Source: Blakeslea trispora
Taxonomy: Eukaryota > Mucoromycota > Mucoromycetes > Mucorales > Choanephoraceae
Direction of reading: 5' to 3'
NCBI GenBank assembly: GCA_025331445.1
Contig: JAIWNE010000025.1
Span: 124,001 to 188,000, forward strand
Length of the DNA: 64,000 nucleotides
Part shown: positions 13,839 to 25,666 of the stretch, in pieces
How the letters are laid out: every line of letters starts with the position of its first letter
Position numbering within the stretch: the stretch's first letter is position 1
Notes under the pieces: generated by a model
The model's database searches: none
Seen by the model: the letters and a program-made list of their open reading frames with translations, nothing else
What the model was told of the DNA's origin: nothing
Position numbers and translations under genes: made by a program

Positions 13839-14790
13839 TCATAGTTGTTCCGTACAAGTGAGAGAAAATAAAGCGTGGCCTTCAGGACTTGTCTCAACAA
13901 GCGTAATCTGTTGAGCAATGATCTCAGCCTGCTGAAATGTATTACTGTAGTTAGATGTGATTTCTTGAAGTTGTCTTCTAAGATGATCAAATTGAAAGTA
14001 TTGAGTCATATTTGCATCTGAGTCAATAAGATGTTGGTTGGCAAGTCTATATGCTCGCAAAGCTTGCAAATGTTGTTCATTGTTGAAATTAAAGGTACGA
14101 ATTTGGTTGGTAAGTTGAGTACGCAGCAATGATTCTGCATCGATCAGATAGTTTCTCCTTAATTGACTAAGACTGTTTTCCATCGACTGCTTTCCAAGTC
14201 GTACCTGTTCAGACAAATCTAAGCCATTAATGATGTTGTTGATGATAGTTTTCTGGGCAGGTGTAAGGCGATTGAAAGTTGTTGAGCATGACATTGTTAA
14301 TCTGGTCAATTAGTTGTCTTATTGGTTGTAACAGTTGAGTAACAAGTTGTTGGATGAGCACGAGTTGAGGACGAATTTACGCAACTACTTGGGTCAAAGT
14401 AGTGTGCAGCTGGTTGATATGCTCCAGATTTTTGTCTTGTTGTGTTGTAGCATTGCGCAATTGTTGAACAATAAATGCAATGTTGTCAATAGTAGGTCCT
14501 AATTGGATAAGCATTGCAGAAGGTCGTAATAGATTTGTAATAGACTCAGATCCAGTATCAATAGTTTGACCGATGACAGTAGCATTCAGCTGGTATGTTT
14601 CTTCTATCAACTGGTTGACAAGCAAAGTAGGATGATTTAGCTGGTTAATAGATCTCTCCAATTCTGGTATTCTGTTTCGATAACGAGTAACAAGTTCAAC
14701 TTGTTGAGTGTTAAAGAATTGTATCAGAATCAACAAAGGTTAAGGAGTCTTGGCGAGGAATAGAGAATTCTTCAGCAAGTCTACGAGAAA
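13839..14790 (-). pseudogene. Broken gene for a Gln/Leu/Asn-rich coiled-coil protein
   Basis: The minus strand reads as one helical, heptad-like protein spread over several frames. From 5' these are: a short start (RRLAEEFSIPRQDSLTFVD), a frame change near 14725, a long block 14736-14380 (e.g. SINQLNHPTLLVNQLIEETY), an in-frame TAA at about 14380 with the same frame continuing (LVLIQQLVTQLLQPIRQLI), a further frame change near 14300, and 14300-13842 (NYLIDAESLLRTQLTNQIR). No splice signals bridge the breaks. The protein family is unknown to me. It has no signal peptide or membrane segment in the readable parts. I call it a pseudogene; indel errors in the sequence could also produce this picture. 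Confidence 0.55.
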
Positions 14791-15041
14791 AAAATTTCGA
14801 ACATTATAATACGAAGAAAAGACGATGACACAGCTTAAACAGTTCAGAAGTGTATTTTCCAAACAAGTAGCTTGAGAGGTTCTATTAAAACTCCGAGACA
14901 TCCAAAATCAGGACACCCAAAAATATTTGCCCTCAAACCTATTTTGTGTGACTGTTGTGAAGTTGTGCTTTGACATCCTTTTTTAATTATTTTGTTTTAT
15001 TCAACTTTACCCTTGTCTTTCTACCCTAAAGTTAAAGCACT

Positions 15042-15538
15042 ATGGATTTCTCTCGTTTCAATCAAGCCGAACAGGCTCAAATTGCTGTTATGATTGAGCA
15101 CAAGCAAGTAAGGATGGATTTAATGTAGTGTGTCTGTATTTGCAATACTTATCTAGGTTTTTTTTTTATAGATGAAAGATTTCATGAAGCTTTACAGTAA
15201 CTTGGTTCAACGTTGTTTCGATGATTGCGCCAAGGACTTTACCAGCAAGTCCTTGACCGAAAAGGAGGTACGATTTTCTTTTACTTTTTTTCAAATCAAA
15301 ACGAAAATTCTTTTAGCGTCTTAAAGCAGTATACGAATAATGATGGTTAAATTGTTGTTTTTTAGGAAAGTTGTGTTAACAAATGTGCTGATAAATTCTT
15401 GAAGCATTCTGAAAGAGTTGGTACTCGCTTCGCCGAGCTTAGTCAAAATGTAAGCACTTTTTTTTTTTGAAGTTATTAGTAAATCGAGACAAAAAGAATA
15501 CTTATGTTCTTCTTTAGATGTCTGCTCCTGGACAATAA
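15042..15538 (+). CDS. TIM9: Mitochondrial intermembrane-space chaperone Tim9
   Basis: Exons 15042-15107, 15172-15267, 15366-15449 and 15518-15538 give 88 residues, the usual Tim9 length. Tim9 pairs with Tim10 in the hexameric chaperone that escorts hydrophobic carrier proteins across the intermembrane space to the TIM22 complex. The twin CX3C motifs are present (RCFDDC and SCVNKC), spaced as in the family, with the conserved [14 protein letters not shown] before them and [10 protein letters not shown] after. As is normal for these proteins there is no cleavable presequence; Mia40 import would use the cysteines. All introns are phase 0. It converges on the RING-ligase gene about 200 bp downstream. 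Confidence 0.97.
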
Positions 15539-15735
15539 TTGATTGGACTTATACACGCGTATGTGTGCTGTATATGTATATACTATTGTAAAAAAAAAAA
15601 AGGAAACAGAATAAAAGAAATAGAAGTCGTACGTGTATACAATATATTTGTGTATAGTGATGTGTATGCATAGAGGTAAAGGTACCCTATATTATTTACA
15701 AATTATGTTGTGTATGCAGATGTATGTGGTATAGC

Positions 15736-17253
15736 TCATTGTCTAGATGGTAATGATTGTGATGGTGAAAGTGGTCTTCTGCAGGTTGGACAAGTCGGTC
15801 TTGATACATGGTGCTGTATCCAAGAATGCAAGCAATGCCTAAAACAAAAAAAAGAGGCATTGAAATTCATGATAAGAGCTTTTTTCTGTTGTATATCGTT
15901 TACACTTACAGATGAAACAAATGTCCACAAGCCAACTTTTTTGCCGTCTTCATTCTCTCCCTACATATAGCACAGTCATCGTTATGCTTTGTTAGTTCTT
16001 CGGATGAAGCATTAGCATAGCGATCCTGAACGTAAGACATAGCTCTCCATCTTTCACGATAGACAATGATCTTGTTATGCAGGTTTTTGAGAACACTGCG
16101 TACGTTAAGAAACAAAACAATATCTACAATGCCAAATGATACTCCATGCATCCACTAAGCAGTCATACAAAAGCATGAGAAAAGAAGCAAGTAAATGTAT
16201 AAAAGGAGTAAATGATCTACTTGCCATGAGTTGTAAGTATTGTAAAAGAGTGCAGCCAAGTATTAATATATCTGCACCCAATTCTGTATAGTAGTTGATT
16301 AAACGTTTCCCCTCTAATCCGTTTTCTCTCCAATGATCCATTAAATGAGTCATGTATTTAATCAACACTTGAATTGTATCCAAGACCACCGGAAGAAACT
16401 ATGTTTGGTAAATTATAAGTGTCTTCTTTCTTTTCGATATACATAAATCCATTCACTTGCCTCAAGTGTTAGAAATGCCAATGAAGTAGGAAATAGATAG
16501 AGAGATCCCACGTACCACATGATGTTACTGAACAAAATGGTCGAGAGTAAAAATGCTATTTTGTAATATTTTTGCAAGGACACAAAGGCAACTGTTGTCA
16601 GCTAGAGAAAATAGAAGGGAGTGTTAGTTGGCTGCTGTTTCTTTTTGTTCCGTAACATACATTGTCCAAGCGATCTTTACTGAGCAGGCTGAAGATACGC
16701 ATGAATCCCAATACACCAATCCACATAGATAATCGCAAAATATGTCGCCAAACAGGTTCCATCACAGCACCAATAAAGATGACTTTAAAAAGCAAAAAAT
16801 TCAGCATACGATCATACATATGCTAATTATTGTCATCATTGTTGTCAATATTCTCAGCTCTTTCTTTTTCTTTTTCGTACTTGCCTGGCTCTCCATAGGC
16901 CATAGTTCACCAAACACTGTCTTAATAATTGCTCTTCCAATAAGTAATGATCCGCAAATAGTCATATTTACATGTGCCTATGTTTTCAATTATTGTTAAC
17001 TTGCTCCTCGAGAAAGCTTGTAGTTGCTGATACGAATTACCAATAAGCTGATTTTTCGGGATTCTACATGAGCAAAATAAGCAGCAACATAACTTCTACT
17101 GCATATTTGTGTTGTTGAAAGTATGGAGCTCGGGTCTTTAGAATAGCAGGTTGTCCATATATCTGAATATATAAACGATTTCAAAGACACAGCAAGTGCC
17201 ACAGAAAAAGTGATAGTTGAAACAAGAGCATACGTATTTATGTCGTACTTCAT
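15736..17253 (-). CDS. Multi-pass membrane RING-H2 ubiquitin ligase, gp78/Hrd1 type
   Basis: Exons 17041-17253, 16885-16977, 16661-16822, 16461-16601, 16225-16398, 15910-16154 and 15736-15838 give 376 residues. About six hydrophobic segments precede a C-terminal RING-H2 domain (about residues 322-363): CAIC, then CGHLFHLHCLHSW, then CPTCRRP. The context NNDDCAIC-like with a preceding SSEEL, and WMHGVSFGIVDIVLFLN before the RING, match gp78/AMFR and Hrd1, which ubiquitinate misfolded ER proteins for degradation. The protein stops shortly after the RING, so the CUE and p97-binding tail of animal gp78 is absent. Three introns (after exons 2, 4 and 5) start with GC instead of GT, each within an otherwise strong GCAAGT donor, and all are phase 0. 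An upstream TTTTTTTTTTTAG suggests a 5' UTR intron. Whether it is the Hrd1 or gp78 orthologue is not decided. Confidence 0.85.
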
Positions 17254-18912
17254 AAAATAATCTCTATATCTTTTGACTAAAAAAAAAAAAGAATAACAAC
17301 GAGGTACAGTCGCTCCAACAACAAAGTCGGTTTTTAAAAAAGAAAAATGCGGCAAATGAAGTTTTCTAAAAGAAGGTTTGACTTGGCCAATAAAAAGTCA
17401 TCTTTTTTTGAATGCAATTTTCTCGTTAACACATCTCTAAGCAGCAGGAGGAGGAGGAGGAAGCAAATGGGAGCCAGGATGTTTTGAAAGTAGAGGGGAC
17501 ATTCGAATGGGCAGCTCATTCAATATTGTGCATGTATTGGCATATGACTGGCCAATGTATTTTCCAAGGAGAGGATCGGGGCGAAAAACGAAGTCGTTTG
17601 GTTAGGAGGATATTTAAGAGGAAAAATAGAGAGTCTATACAATTTGCGGCATCTATAGATGATTGATGGAACAATTCGTGTTAAAAACCTGACCAGAATA
17701 TAGAGAGTAAGGGTGAGGGGATGGCCAAGATAGCAAGCCAAGGCACCAGCGAATGAGGCCACTGGGCTCTTGATTAGTCATCGGTAACCATAGAATGGGA
17801 TCCATTGTCAACGCGGAACAGCACACAGGTAGTTGCATTGAAGAGTAGCCATTTCGAAGTACAATAAAGCTATGACGGAAAGCGAACGGCGAATAAATCC
17901 AAAGGAACGTCAGTCAGGGTTTACGAAAAAAAAAAATATCGTTGCCAACAGGTGGACTTATGGAGCCACCGCCATTGAGTGTATTTTGAAAATTGTTGGT
18001 GGAAAGGAAACAGCTTGTTCAAAAGGGTGTTGTTGTAAAATTTCAAGAGACGGAGAGCATGTTTAGCTTGAATTATATCTTTTCGCCCCTGCGTGTGCGG
18101 TAGGTTGTTGAGGTGGAGCATTACTTTGGTAGAAGAGGATAAGGAGGATCGGAAAATCCAATGGATTCAATGATTTGACAGTTTTCAACAGTTTGGGGAC
18201 CTTTACTGCGAGAACATTGATTACCGACCAACATTCCATTTGAGGGCGAGTTATTTGTACATAAAAACAAGAAGAAATCATTTGGCTAAAGCCGGTCCTG
18301 TTAACATCGATTACGGTCATCGCGTTCATTGTGTACAAAACTTTGTTGATGCTGTGTTGAATTAGGGAGCTGGAGCAAAGAAGCCTCCAGGCTTAATGAC
18401 TACATCTAGGCCCTCTTTTGTATATGCTACTTATTCTTTGATGCAAGTAACTCTATTGCAAATTATAATTCACTGCTGGTTTTAGTATTTAATTTTAATT
18501 TGATTTTCAAGAAGAAACGCTTCAGCAAGTTCTGAATAAAATGTATAACAACTAAGAAGTAAGCAGGAATTGGTCATTAGTATGAACCAACAATCATATG
18601 AGCTTCTGATGCTACCCTGTCTGGGATCAGTGTCATATGCACGAGGACAATTGATTGTCACTATTTGCATTACCAAAGACATAAAATAGCAGAACTAACT
18701 GAATTATTATATCAATGGACATTATGTGGCCTATTCTTGATTTTGGTAGTACTGAGAGTAACCCAAATAAATATAGACTTTGTAGATCGACTTTATTATT
18801 ATTTTTTTTTTTGCATTCTTAAAAGGGCAAAGGATGGAAGATCTGTTGCTGCGTAGCAAACTCTCCATTATTTTGAGTTGTCAGTTTTGATAAAGACTTG
18901 CCTCTACTGTTT
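17254..18912. other. Unassigned region with short coding-like readings on both strands
   Basis: Around 18166-18363 the + strand is open and reads protein-like to a stop (GPVNIDYGHRVHC, VQNFVDAVLN). Over 18290-18125 the minus strand also reads protein-like (NNSPSNGMLVGNQCSRSKG, ESIGFSDPPYPLLPK). At most one can be real, and neither has convincing flanking exons. The rest (17254-18100) holds short overlapping ORFs of no recognisable family. Confidence 0.3.
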
Positions 18913-21900
18913 CTAATAGATTAAATTGATATCGCTGTTCATTGATTGGAGTATTTGATTAGCGTCCAACTGGGTTGAAGAGATGATTGGCTGCTCGCGC
19001 AAAATCTGAAGCTTCTCTTTAGTCTTGTATTCACTTCGACTCATCATTAGTTTAGCAAACAAGTTCTCCATAATTAAGTCATGTTGAGTTGTCAATGTGT
19101 CTACATTTTTAATAAAGAAAAGAAGGTTAGAAAAAATGAAAGATGAGATAGACAGAAACTTACAGTCACTCATATCAACACCTTTTCCTCTGCCACTCTG
19201 TTTTGCGATATTTCTACGCTCCATTTCATTTCTCTTTTGAGCCTCAAGGCGCTCTTTATTCTGTCTTAAAGCCAGCAGCTCATTTGAGCATTTCTATCAC
19301 ATTAATTAGTTTGACAGATATAAAACCAATGGAGGCTTTAAGTATATTAGCTCACCTGCCAGCTTAAAACAAATGTTTGAAAAATTTTAAAGAATTCATT
19401 TGGTGAAAGGTCTTTAGGGTTTTCGCCATAGAAAGAAACAGTACTCTTAAAGCACGCTTCAGCTTTCTCATAAAGGGCCTTCATCTGGTCGAACTTTGTC
19501 TGTGCTTGTTGCTGAAACTGTTTTAGGCTCCGAGTGAATTCGTCTATGCTTTGCAAAATGTCAAAATGTTTGAACTCTTGGCAGATAGATGTAACTTCAT
19601 TATTGAGCTCCATCAAATTTACTATAGTTTATCAGAATACAAGATGGTTAACAATAAGGTAACATGGTTATCTGTTTGATAGCTCCAAACCTTGACTAGC
19701 TTCTTGGCAATAGCACAACTCCTCCAAAAACCCGAGTATTTTAGGGAAATCGTTTTCAACTGTCTGCACTAGGATATGCATAAGCGTAGTTGATGAGCTA
19801 CCTTTGGTATCGACAAGCTAAGAGATAAAGGGAGCTTTGAGCTGTAATGTCAACGAATTGAAAAAAACTGAAGAAAAAATTACCTTGTTTATGCTTGCAA
19901 TTCTGATACCCAGCGCGCCTCCTCTACTCGAATTTCCATTCATGAAATTTCCCAAAGCGAGAATCATTTGCAATAATTTCTTGAATTTCTTTGCTTGTTG
20001 AAGTGAATTTGAAGCATTCAAAAGATGGTTCATATTCTATCGAAGTCTGTCAATAACAGCTATGAAATTGTATGACATTTTTTTTACCTTATCAAGATGG
20101 CTGACTCTTTCCCAGAAAGTAGTTTTAAATATCAGGCATTGAACTCGTGTTTTGAACTGTGGAATTGATAGCATGTGAAATGATAGCTGATCGGGCAAGG
20201 ACAGTTTGTTTATGTCTGAAGATACTGCGTATTTTTCTATTTTTTCAGTTTCGCTCTGGTCTGGAGCAAATTTGACCAAACTGGTCAATACATGCTCATG
20301 CATTATCATAGGCGATAAGCTTGAAATATATAGTGCTAATTTTTGAACCTCAAATTCCTTCGGTAGGCTTGCTAAGAAAATGCTTATACTGTAAGATTTT
20401 TTAGGGTCCAAAAGGTCTACTGTGTTCAACTTCTTTTTTCGGCGTGTCAAGTCGATAGCTGGCTTTTGAGCAAACGTATTTTCGATGCAGCTGAATACAT
20501 CTGCTTGAGAAAGCTTAGTGATGATTGATTGGCTATCAAGTAATGATTCAGCATCGCACTCATCTTTGGGAAAAGTCCCCTCTTCTTTCTTGTTTTCATC
20601 TTTGTCTTCGTCTTCCAAATATTGCCAAATAGTTTCTTTTATCTTGAAATGGTTTATCTTTTCCCATTCAACAAATTTCAGTTTTTTGTTTGAATGATGT
20701 GCTATCTGATTATCAGTTGATGTTGTACAAGATACAGAAGAAGACTCGCCTGAGGTTGAAGCAGATGAAAGTAGAGGAGGTGGAGGAGGAGGTGGAGGAG
20801 GACCTACATTTGAAGCAGGAGCATAGGGCAATGGTGGTGGTGGTGGTGGTGGAGGAGGTGGAGGAGGACCTACATTTGAAGCAGGAGCATGGGGCAATGG
20901 TGGTGGTGGTGGTGGTGGTGGTGGTGGAGGAGGAGGAGGGGGAGGAGGGGGAGTTGAAGCAAGAAATGAATCACATGTTTCGGTTGGTTCATTCTTAGAA
21001 TCAAGAGGACCTGAAAGAGAAAGTATAGTAGATGGCAATGGTGAAGACAACAGTTCTGACTTATTATTGGCATGTTCAACGAGGGAAGATTCAGCGATGA
21101 TTAAAGTCTTCGATGATGATGAAGAGACTGATTGATTTACTGCTTTTAGTTCTGCTAGTGGAATATGTATTGCAGAGAGCAGATCGGAGTGTCCTGATCT
21201 AACAGTGCTTTCAGGCGTCTTGTTAGATGGGGTATGTGGTGGGGTAATTTCATTGGTTGGAGTTATTGATTTGTTGGTATCAGCAGTTGGTATTTGTTGG
21301 ATGTCGGTTGGACTTGAAGGAGGGGTATGGTTTGATAAAGCTCTTTCTTCAATCAACGCTTCCGTAATAATAGACGCTTTTTGCTCTGTGGAGAGCTTCT
21401 TTTTTGGTATAGGTAATGGCTTTGACTTTCTTCGTTCCTGTATAAGACTGACACTAGTCCCAATCTTGGATCTGATAGAATCAAACGTTTCCAGCTTTAG
21501 TAAGTTTTGACGTTAGTACTAGCAGTTAATCACAATATTAGATTGTACTCACAGGTTCTAGTAATTCATTGTTTTTTGAAGCTAAGAAACAGACAGTATC
21601 ATAGAGCCGTTTCATTTGAGCTTCCATTTGTTCTAATGCTTGCTTATGGTTCGATTCAATATCATTGAGCTTTTGCTGAAGTACAGCATTAGTCTGATTT
21701 GAAACACGAAGATTCCGCTCTAATGCTTCGGTTCTAACACGATATTTGCCAACAAGTCCATCTTGAGAAGAAGGTGTGTTAAGACGATCCATAATCTCAA
21801 AAGTGAAACTATCTCTTTATATGATATAAGTGCTATTTACCTGCTTTTGAATCCAATTGTAAACGCAAATACGCTTCTCTTTCTAATGCATTTGTGGCTA

Positions 21901-23723
21901 TTTCTCTAGCTTCATCGAGTTCTTGTAGTGCAGCCTCTAGTTCATCCTCTTCAACGAATTTGCTAATCAGATCTTTTACAGTCAGTCCATACGTGTTCGA
22001 GAAGCTGCCAGTAAAACCTCTTCCATCAAGATTTATATGAGATACAAAGTGCTCAATCAACTGGTAATATCTATTTTTTGTCTCTGAATTGCATTGCAAG
22101 AGCAGCAGATGTTGAAGTAAACGCTGGAGATAGTCATAAGCTCTTGTACCTCGAATGGATGCAATAATGGTCTCAAGAATTTCGACTGGCTCTGTGCTTT
22201 CTTCTCTTAACGCCATATGTGCAATTGCATCACTGTCTTCAAGTTCCACAAATTCTTCTAATTTCAGGTTAATTAAATCATTGTTTAGCATGTGCATCTT
22301 TTCCATCACTTGTGACAGGCCGGCTTGGTAGAGCTGGTTTCTAAGCGTAATACGCTTATCCCTGTTGTCAATTGTATCAGGGTCAGTGATAGCAAGTATC
22401 AATAACAGATTTGCCAGCTAAAGCAATTCAATGTTAATCATATTTACATAGAAGAAAATCTTTGCAAGTATACATTACTGCATATTCAGCAACAGGAATA
22501 TCCAAACTCTTAGCAGTAATTTGATATGTATCTGCATTTGTGCCTACAAAGGAGTTCGCTCTGCCATAGCCATTCAAAGCATTGACTAACGATTTTAACC
22601 AAGCATCAAACCTTCCATAGTCACTTCGAGTCTCTTTGATTCTATCCATGCCTTCAAGTATCATTGCATGGCCTCTCGGTTGATCGAAATAACACATAAA
22701 TGTCAACGCATCACAGACTAATCGCTGTGTAGGCAAGGAAGGGGAAAGGATTGACTGCGTCAAAATCACAATATATTTAGAGTCTCTAGCGACTTGTTGA
22801 ATACCGTACTATATCGAGCAAATAAGTTTGTTGTTTAGTTTTGCTATACAATTGAATCTTCTTACATAGTTATTAAACAACTGCCTCAAGCACTTGATAA
22901 TTTCCAATTCCAGCTGGCATTCACGCTGACTCCTATAATCAATCTGTCAGTGCTTTATTTTTCTATTTCAGTTTGCAAGAGTTATACCTATAGCTGATTT
23001 TGTTGATGGAGGCAAGTTCATCAAATAATACTCTTATACCATCGTTTTCTATAAAGCTTTGGGCCCATCTAAGCATGAAGAATGTCAAAGAAGTACTACA
23101 TCTATATGACATGCTTTAAGTAATTACCTTAGAGGCATTGTTCTAAGTCGAACAGAGAGATCAGATACTAGCTTAGATCGTTTGTCTGACTTGTTGTTTC
23201 TGTTGATTAGAGATTGAATATAGTATGTGGGCGACAACATATCGCTATCTACAGCGATGCAATGAATAGTGCCTGCACTACTGATGCTGTCATTTGGATA
23301 CATATTTGCTAAATTGTAGCTACTCGAGTTTTTTCTACCAGCAACGGTCCCTATCGAAGTGAGCGCACCCTCATTGCACAAGATAAACCACTTTTTTTCT
23401 GTGCTAAGTTCTTTGACGTTTGCATCATCCATACTTATATCCAACCTAGACTATGCTAAAATTGTTGGTATTTATTCATCCTTTTTTACAAAACAAACAT
23501 ACAGCAGCTTCTTCGAACAATCTATCGATTTCGTCACTAGGTGGTTTTTCTTTCACAGCATTACTGTTTGATTCTGATGATACCGAGCTTACTGAAAAGA
23601 GCGATACAGATGATGCTAGCAGAATCGTAAATTGCTAAATTCTTTTTGTGCATTCAATCGCTTACTTTTCGCATGCTTCAACACTGACGAATGTCGTCTC
23701 TTTTTGCTTCCAAATATAGCCAT
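18913..23723 (-). CDS. Diaphanous-type formin (actin nucleator)
   Basis: Fourteen exons: 23666-23723, about 23495-23615, 23128-23445, 22988-23068, 22866-22932, 22479-22808, 21841-22417, 21553-21795, 20088-21494, 19884-20036, 19691-19817, 19356-19621, 19164-19293, 18913-19100; about 1355 residues. The order is GBD/FH3 (about 40-520, with PPSDEIDRLFEE and STEKKWFILCN), a coiled coil (520-600), proline-rich FH1 (about 780-840) and FH2 (about 865-1290, with ALGNFMNGNSSRGGALG and LVDTKG). It resembles Bni1/SepA, which binds Rho-GTP at the GBD, takes profilin-actin on FH1 and builds cables for polarised growth and septa. FH1 holds a 22-residue unit repeated in tandem. Two problems remain. The exon 7/8 junction (21841/21795) leaves one nucleotide too many, and the exon 2 donor is a guess. 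An intron variant or a sequence indel may explain the first. FH2 is fully open. Confidence 0.93.
20770..20960 (-). repeat. FH1 proline-coding tandem repeat within the formin gene
   Basis: GGT/GGA runs (CCN codons on the coding strand) are interrupted by a spacer encoding PYAPASNVG / PHAPASNVG. The word beginning GACCTACATT starts at 20801 and again at 20867, a 66-bp (22-codon) period. It encodes the polyproline tracts that bind profilin, and it is the sort of sequence that changes length easily. Confidence 0.85.
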
Positions 23724-23958
23724 ATGGAAGCAAATCTATCTCAGATTGAACAAAGGAAAAAAAAAGACAAGCGAAGAGAAGAAGAAAAGAAAAGAAAGGG
23801 CATATAGAATAGACATATTCTAGTTTTTAGATTGTTGTTAAAACATCTAAATAAGGAAATTATTTTGGTGATTACTCGCATGCTTTTTATTTTTAGAGAA
23901 GAGATTATAGAGTCATGGATATAGTTTACTCGGTCTATTAGTTTGGATCAGTGTGTAT

Positions 23959-25666
23959 TTACTTCCTTGAGGAATCATCGTCAGATGGCCAAATATGAGA
24001 TGAAGCCCAATTTGCTATGTTACTGAACAGTGAGCCACTACCATTGTTGACACTACTGCTACTTGAGCACATTGCATCAATTTTTTTGTTTGTGCTTCTT
24101 TCTATTTTAGGATCAGGTGATACCTCAATATGTGCTGTTGAAGAATCAGGTAAAACATGGCCTTCGTTGTCTTCATCGTAGCTGTAGCTATGTGAAAATT
24201 TAGGGAAATCATCCATATGTTCGCTATGTGTATCCCAGTCATCATCATCAAACACATAGTCGTAGTCTGATTTTGATTGTATTATGTCTTCATCGTCATT
24301 GGAGAAGCGATTTGTTTGCCAATGAATCTCATCTGTAGGTATCCTGTTTGAAATTGAATCTTGATGACCCATTGGTTGCTTTCCTTTTGAAACTTGAATA
24401 ATATGGCTCAAAAATGCATCTGACTCTGCACTCTCAGCGTCCCAATCCTCATGATGATGTGAAGATTTATGGTGGCGATGACTCTTTCTTTGACGATAGG
24501 CATTGTTGGACGATGTTGGGATGATTTCGTCATCTGAAGAATCGGAATTAATGGAATCCTCAGACCGAGAATTTGTTTTGAGCAGTGCAGGCTCAATCTT
24601 TTTAATAGAAGAACGCATTTTTTGTGGTCTGCGCATCACTATCAAGCTTCCAGCATCTGAATCTTCGTCAGGATCATAGTCATTATCATCAGTGGATGTA
24701 TCTTCGTTCGTTGTTGTTTCGTCGCCCATACTGGCCATACGCACTCGGGATGTCTTTTTCCTGCTATTGTCTTCACTGCTTGATGACAGAGCCACACACT
24801 GCTCCACATACTGATTGAACCGCAGTTTAGGTTGACGATGACTAGCGATAACTGAAGGAGAGAATGCGCCGAGCTGCTCATTGGCTTCAGAAATAGAGAT
24901 TCCTGAAGTCAATTTTGAAGGTGACGATTCATTATGTATTTGTAGTTCGGAAACAGATCGCTTCAATATATCAGACATGGTCACTTTTTTTAAAGCAGAT
25001 TTCAAAGGCTTGCCGTTTTGAAGTGGTGAAGCTGTTGGCCTATGAGGATAGCTGGTAGAAGAGGTTGCTGCCGTATCTTGCTTAGGTATTTTTGGCTCAA
25101 GCTGAATTTCTGCTTCTTGTTGTGCTGGCATTTTTTGTTGAGTGCATTGATTTGGTAAGGCTTTTTGATGCTCTTTTGGTTGTTCCTTTAATGGTTCTTG
25201 TTGCTCTTTTGTTTCCTTTGATTCTTTTGACTGTTGCAGAGCTGTCATCAATCCCAATGCATCTTCGGTGGTAGTCACTTTAGGCTTTGCATATCGGTCT
25301 TGTTCATCCATATCTTTGATCACTGTATGCAGAGGACCATAAAGCCATGTTACATCACTGTCTTTTAACCTAAAAATAAATTAGTACAGATCACTCAGAT
25401 AGAAAAGGATACACGACTGTTTACCAATTTAAGGTCTCGGGACTCACTGTCTTTAAGTTATTTCTTTGTTTTGCCCAAGTTCTCCAAGAAGCATTTTCGA
25501 GGCGAATACCGTTTACGATAGTCATTTTCTGTTTTGTCAACATACGCCATGATGCAGCAAGATCCATTTCATCGAATTTATACGATAGATAATCTACATT
25601 GTTTTCAGTTGTGATATTACGAGGCGACTCAAAATCATCATCTTGTGCGTGTTTTTTCATTAACAT
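23959..25666 (-). CDS. Reg1/Hex2-like regulatory subunit of protein phosphatase 1 (DUF1752 domain)
   Basis: Exons 25425-25666 and 23959-25369 give 550 residues. The N-terminus (about 15-95) is the fungal GATA-like/DUF1752 domain: VDYLSYKFDEMDLAASW, RLENASWRTWAKQ, SPETLNWLKDSDVTWLYGP. Around residue 262 stands PKLRFNQYVEQCVAL, the segment typical of Reg1 family members, where KLRF fits the RVxF-type docking motif for PP1. The rest is Ser/Asp-rich and disordered, with acidic stretches and poly-Gln-like KEQ runs. In yeast Reg1 brings Glc7 to Snf1 and hexokinase pathways to maintain glucose repression; the same role here is inference. It lies in tandem with the formin (236 bp apart) and has a CCGCGG motif 123 bp upstream. 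Confidence 0.8.

Noticed and set aside
20690..20998. + strand Glu/Val-rich frame
   Set aside because: Antisense reading of the formin FH1 proline repeat.
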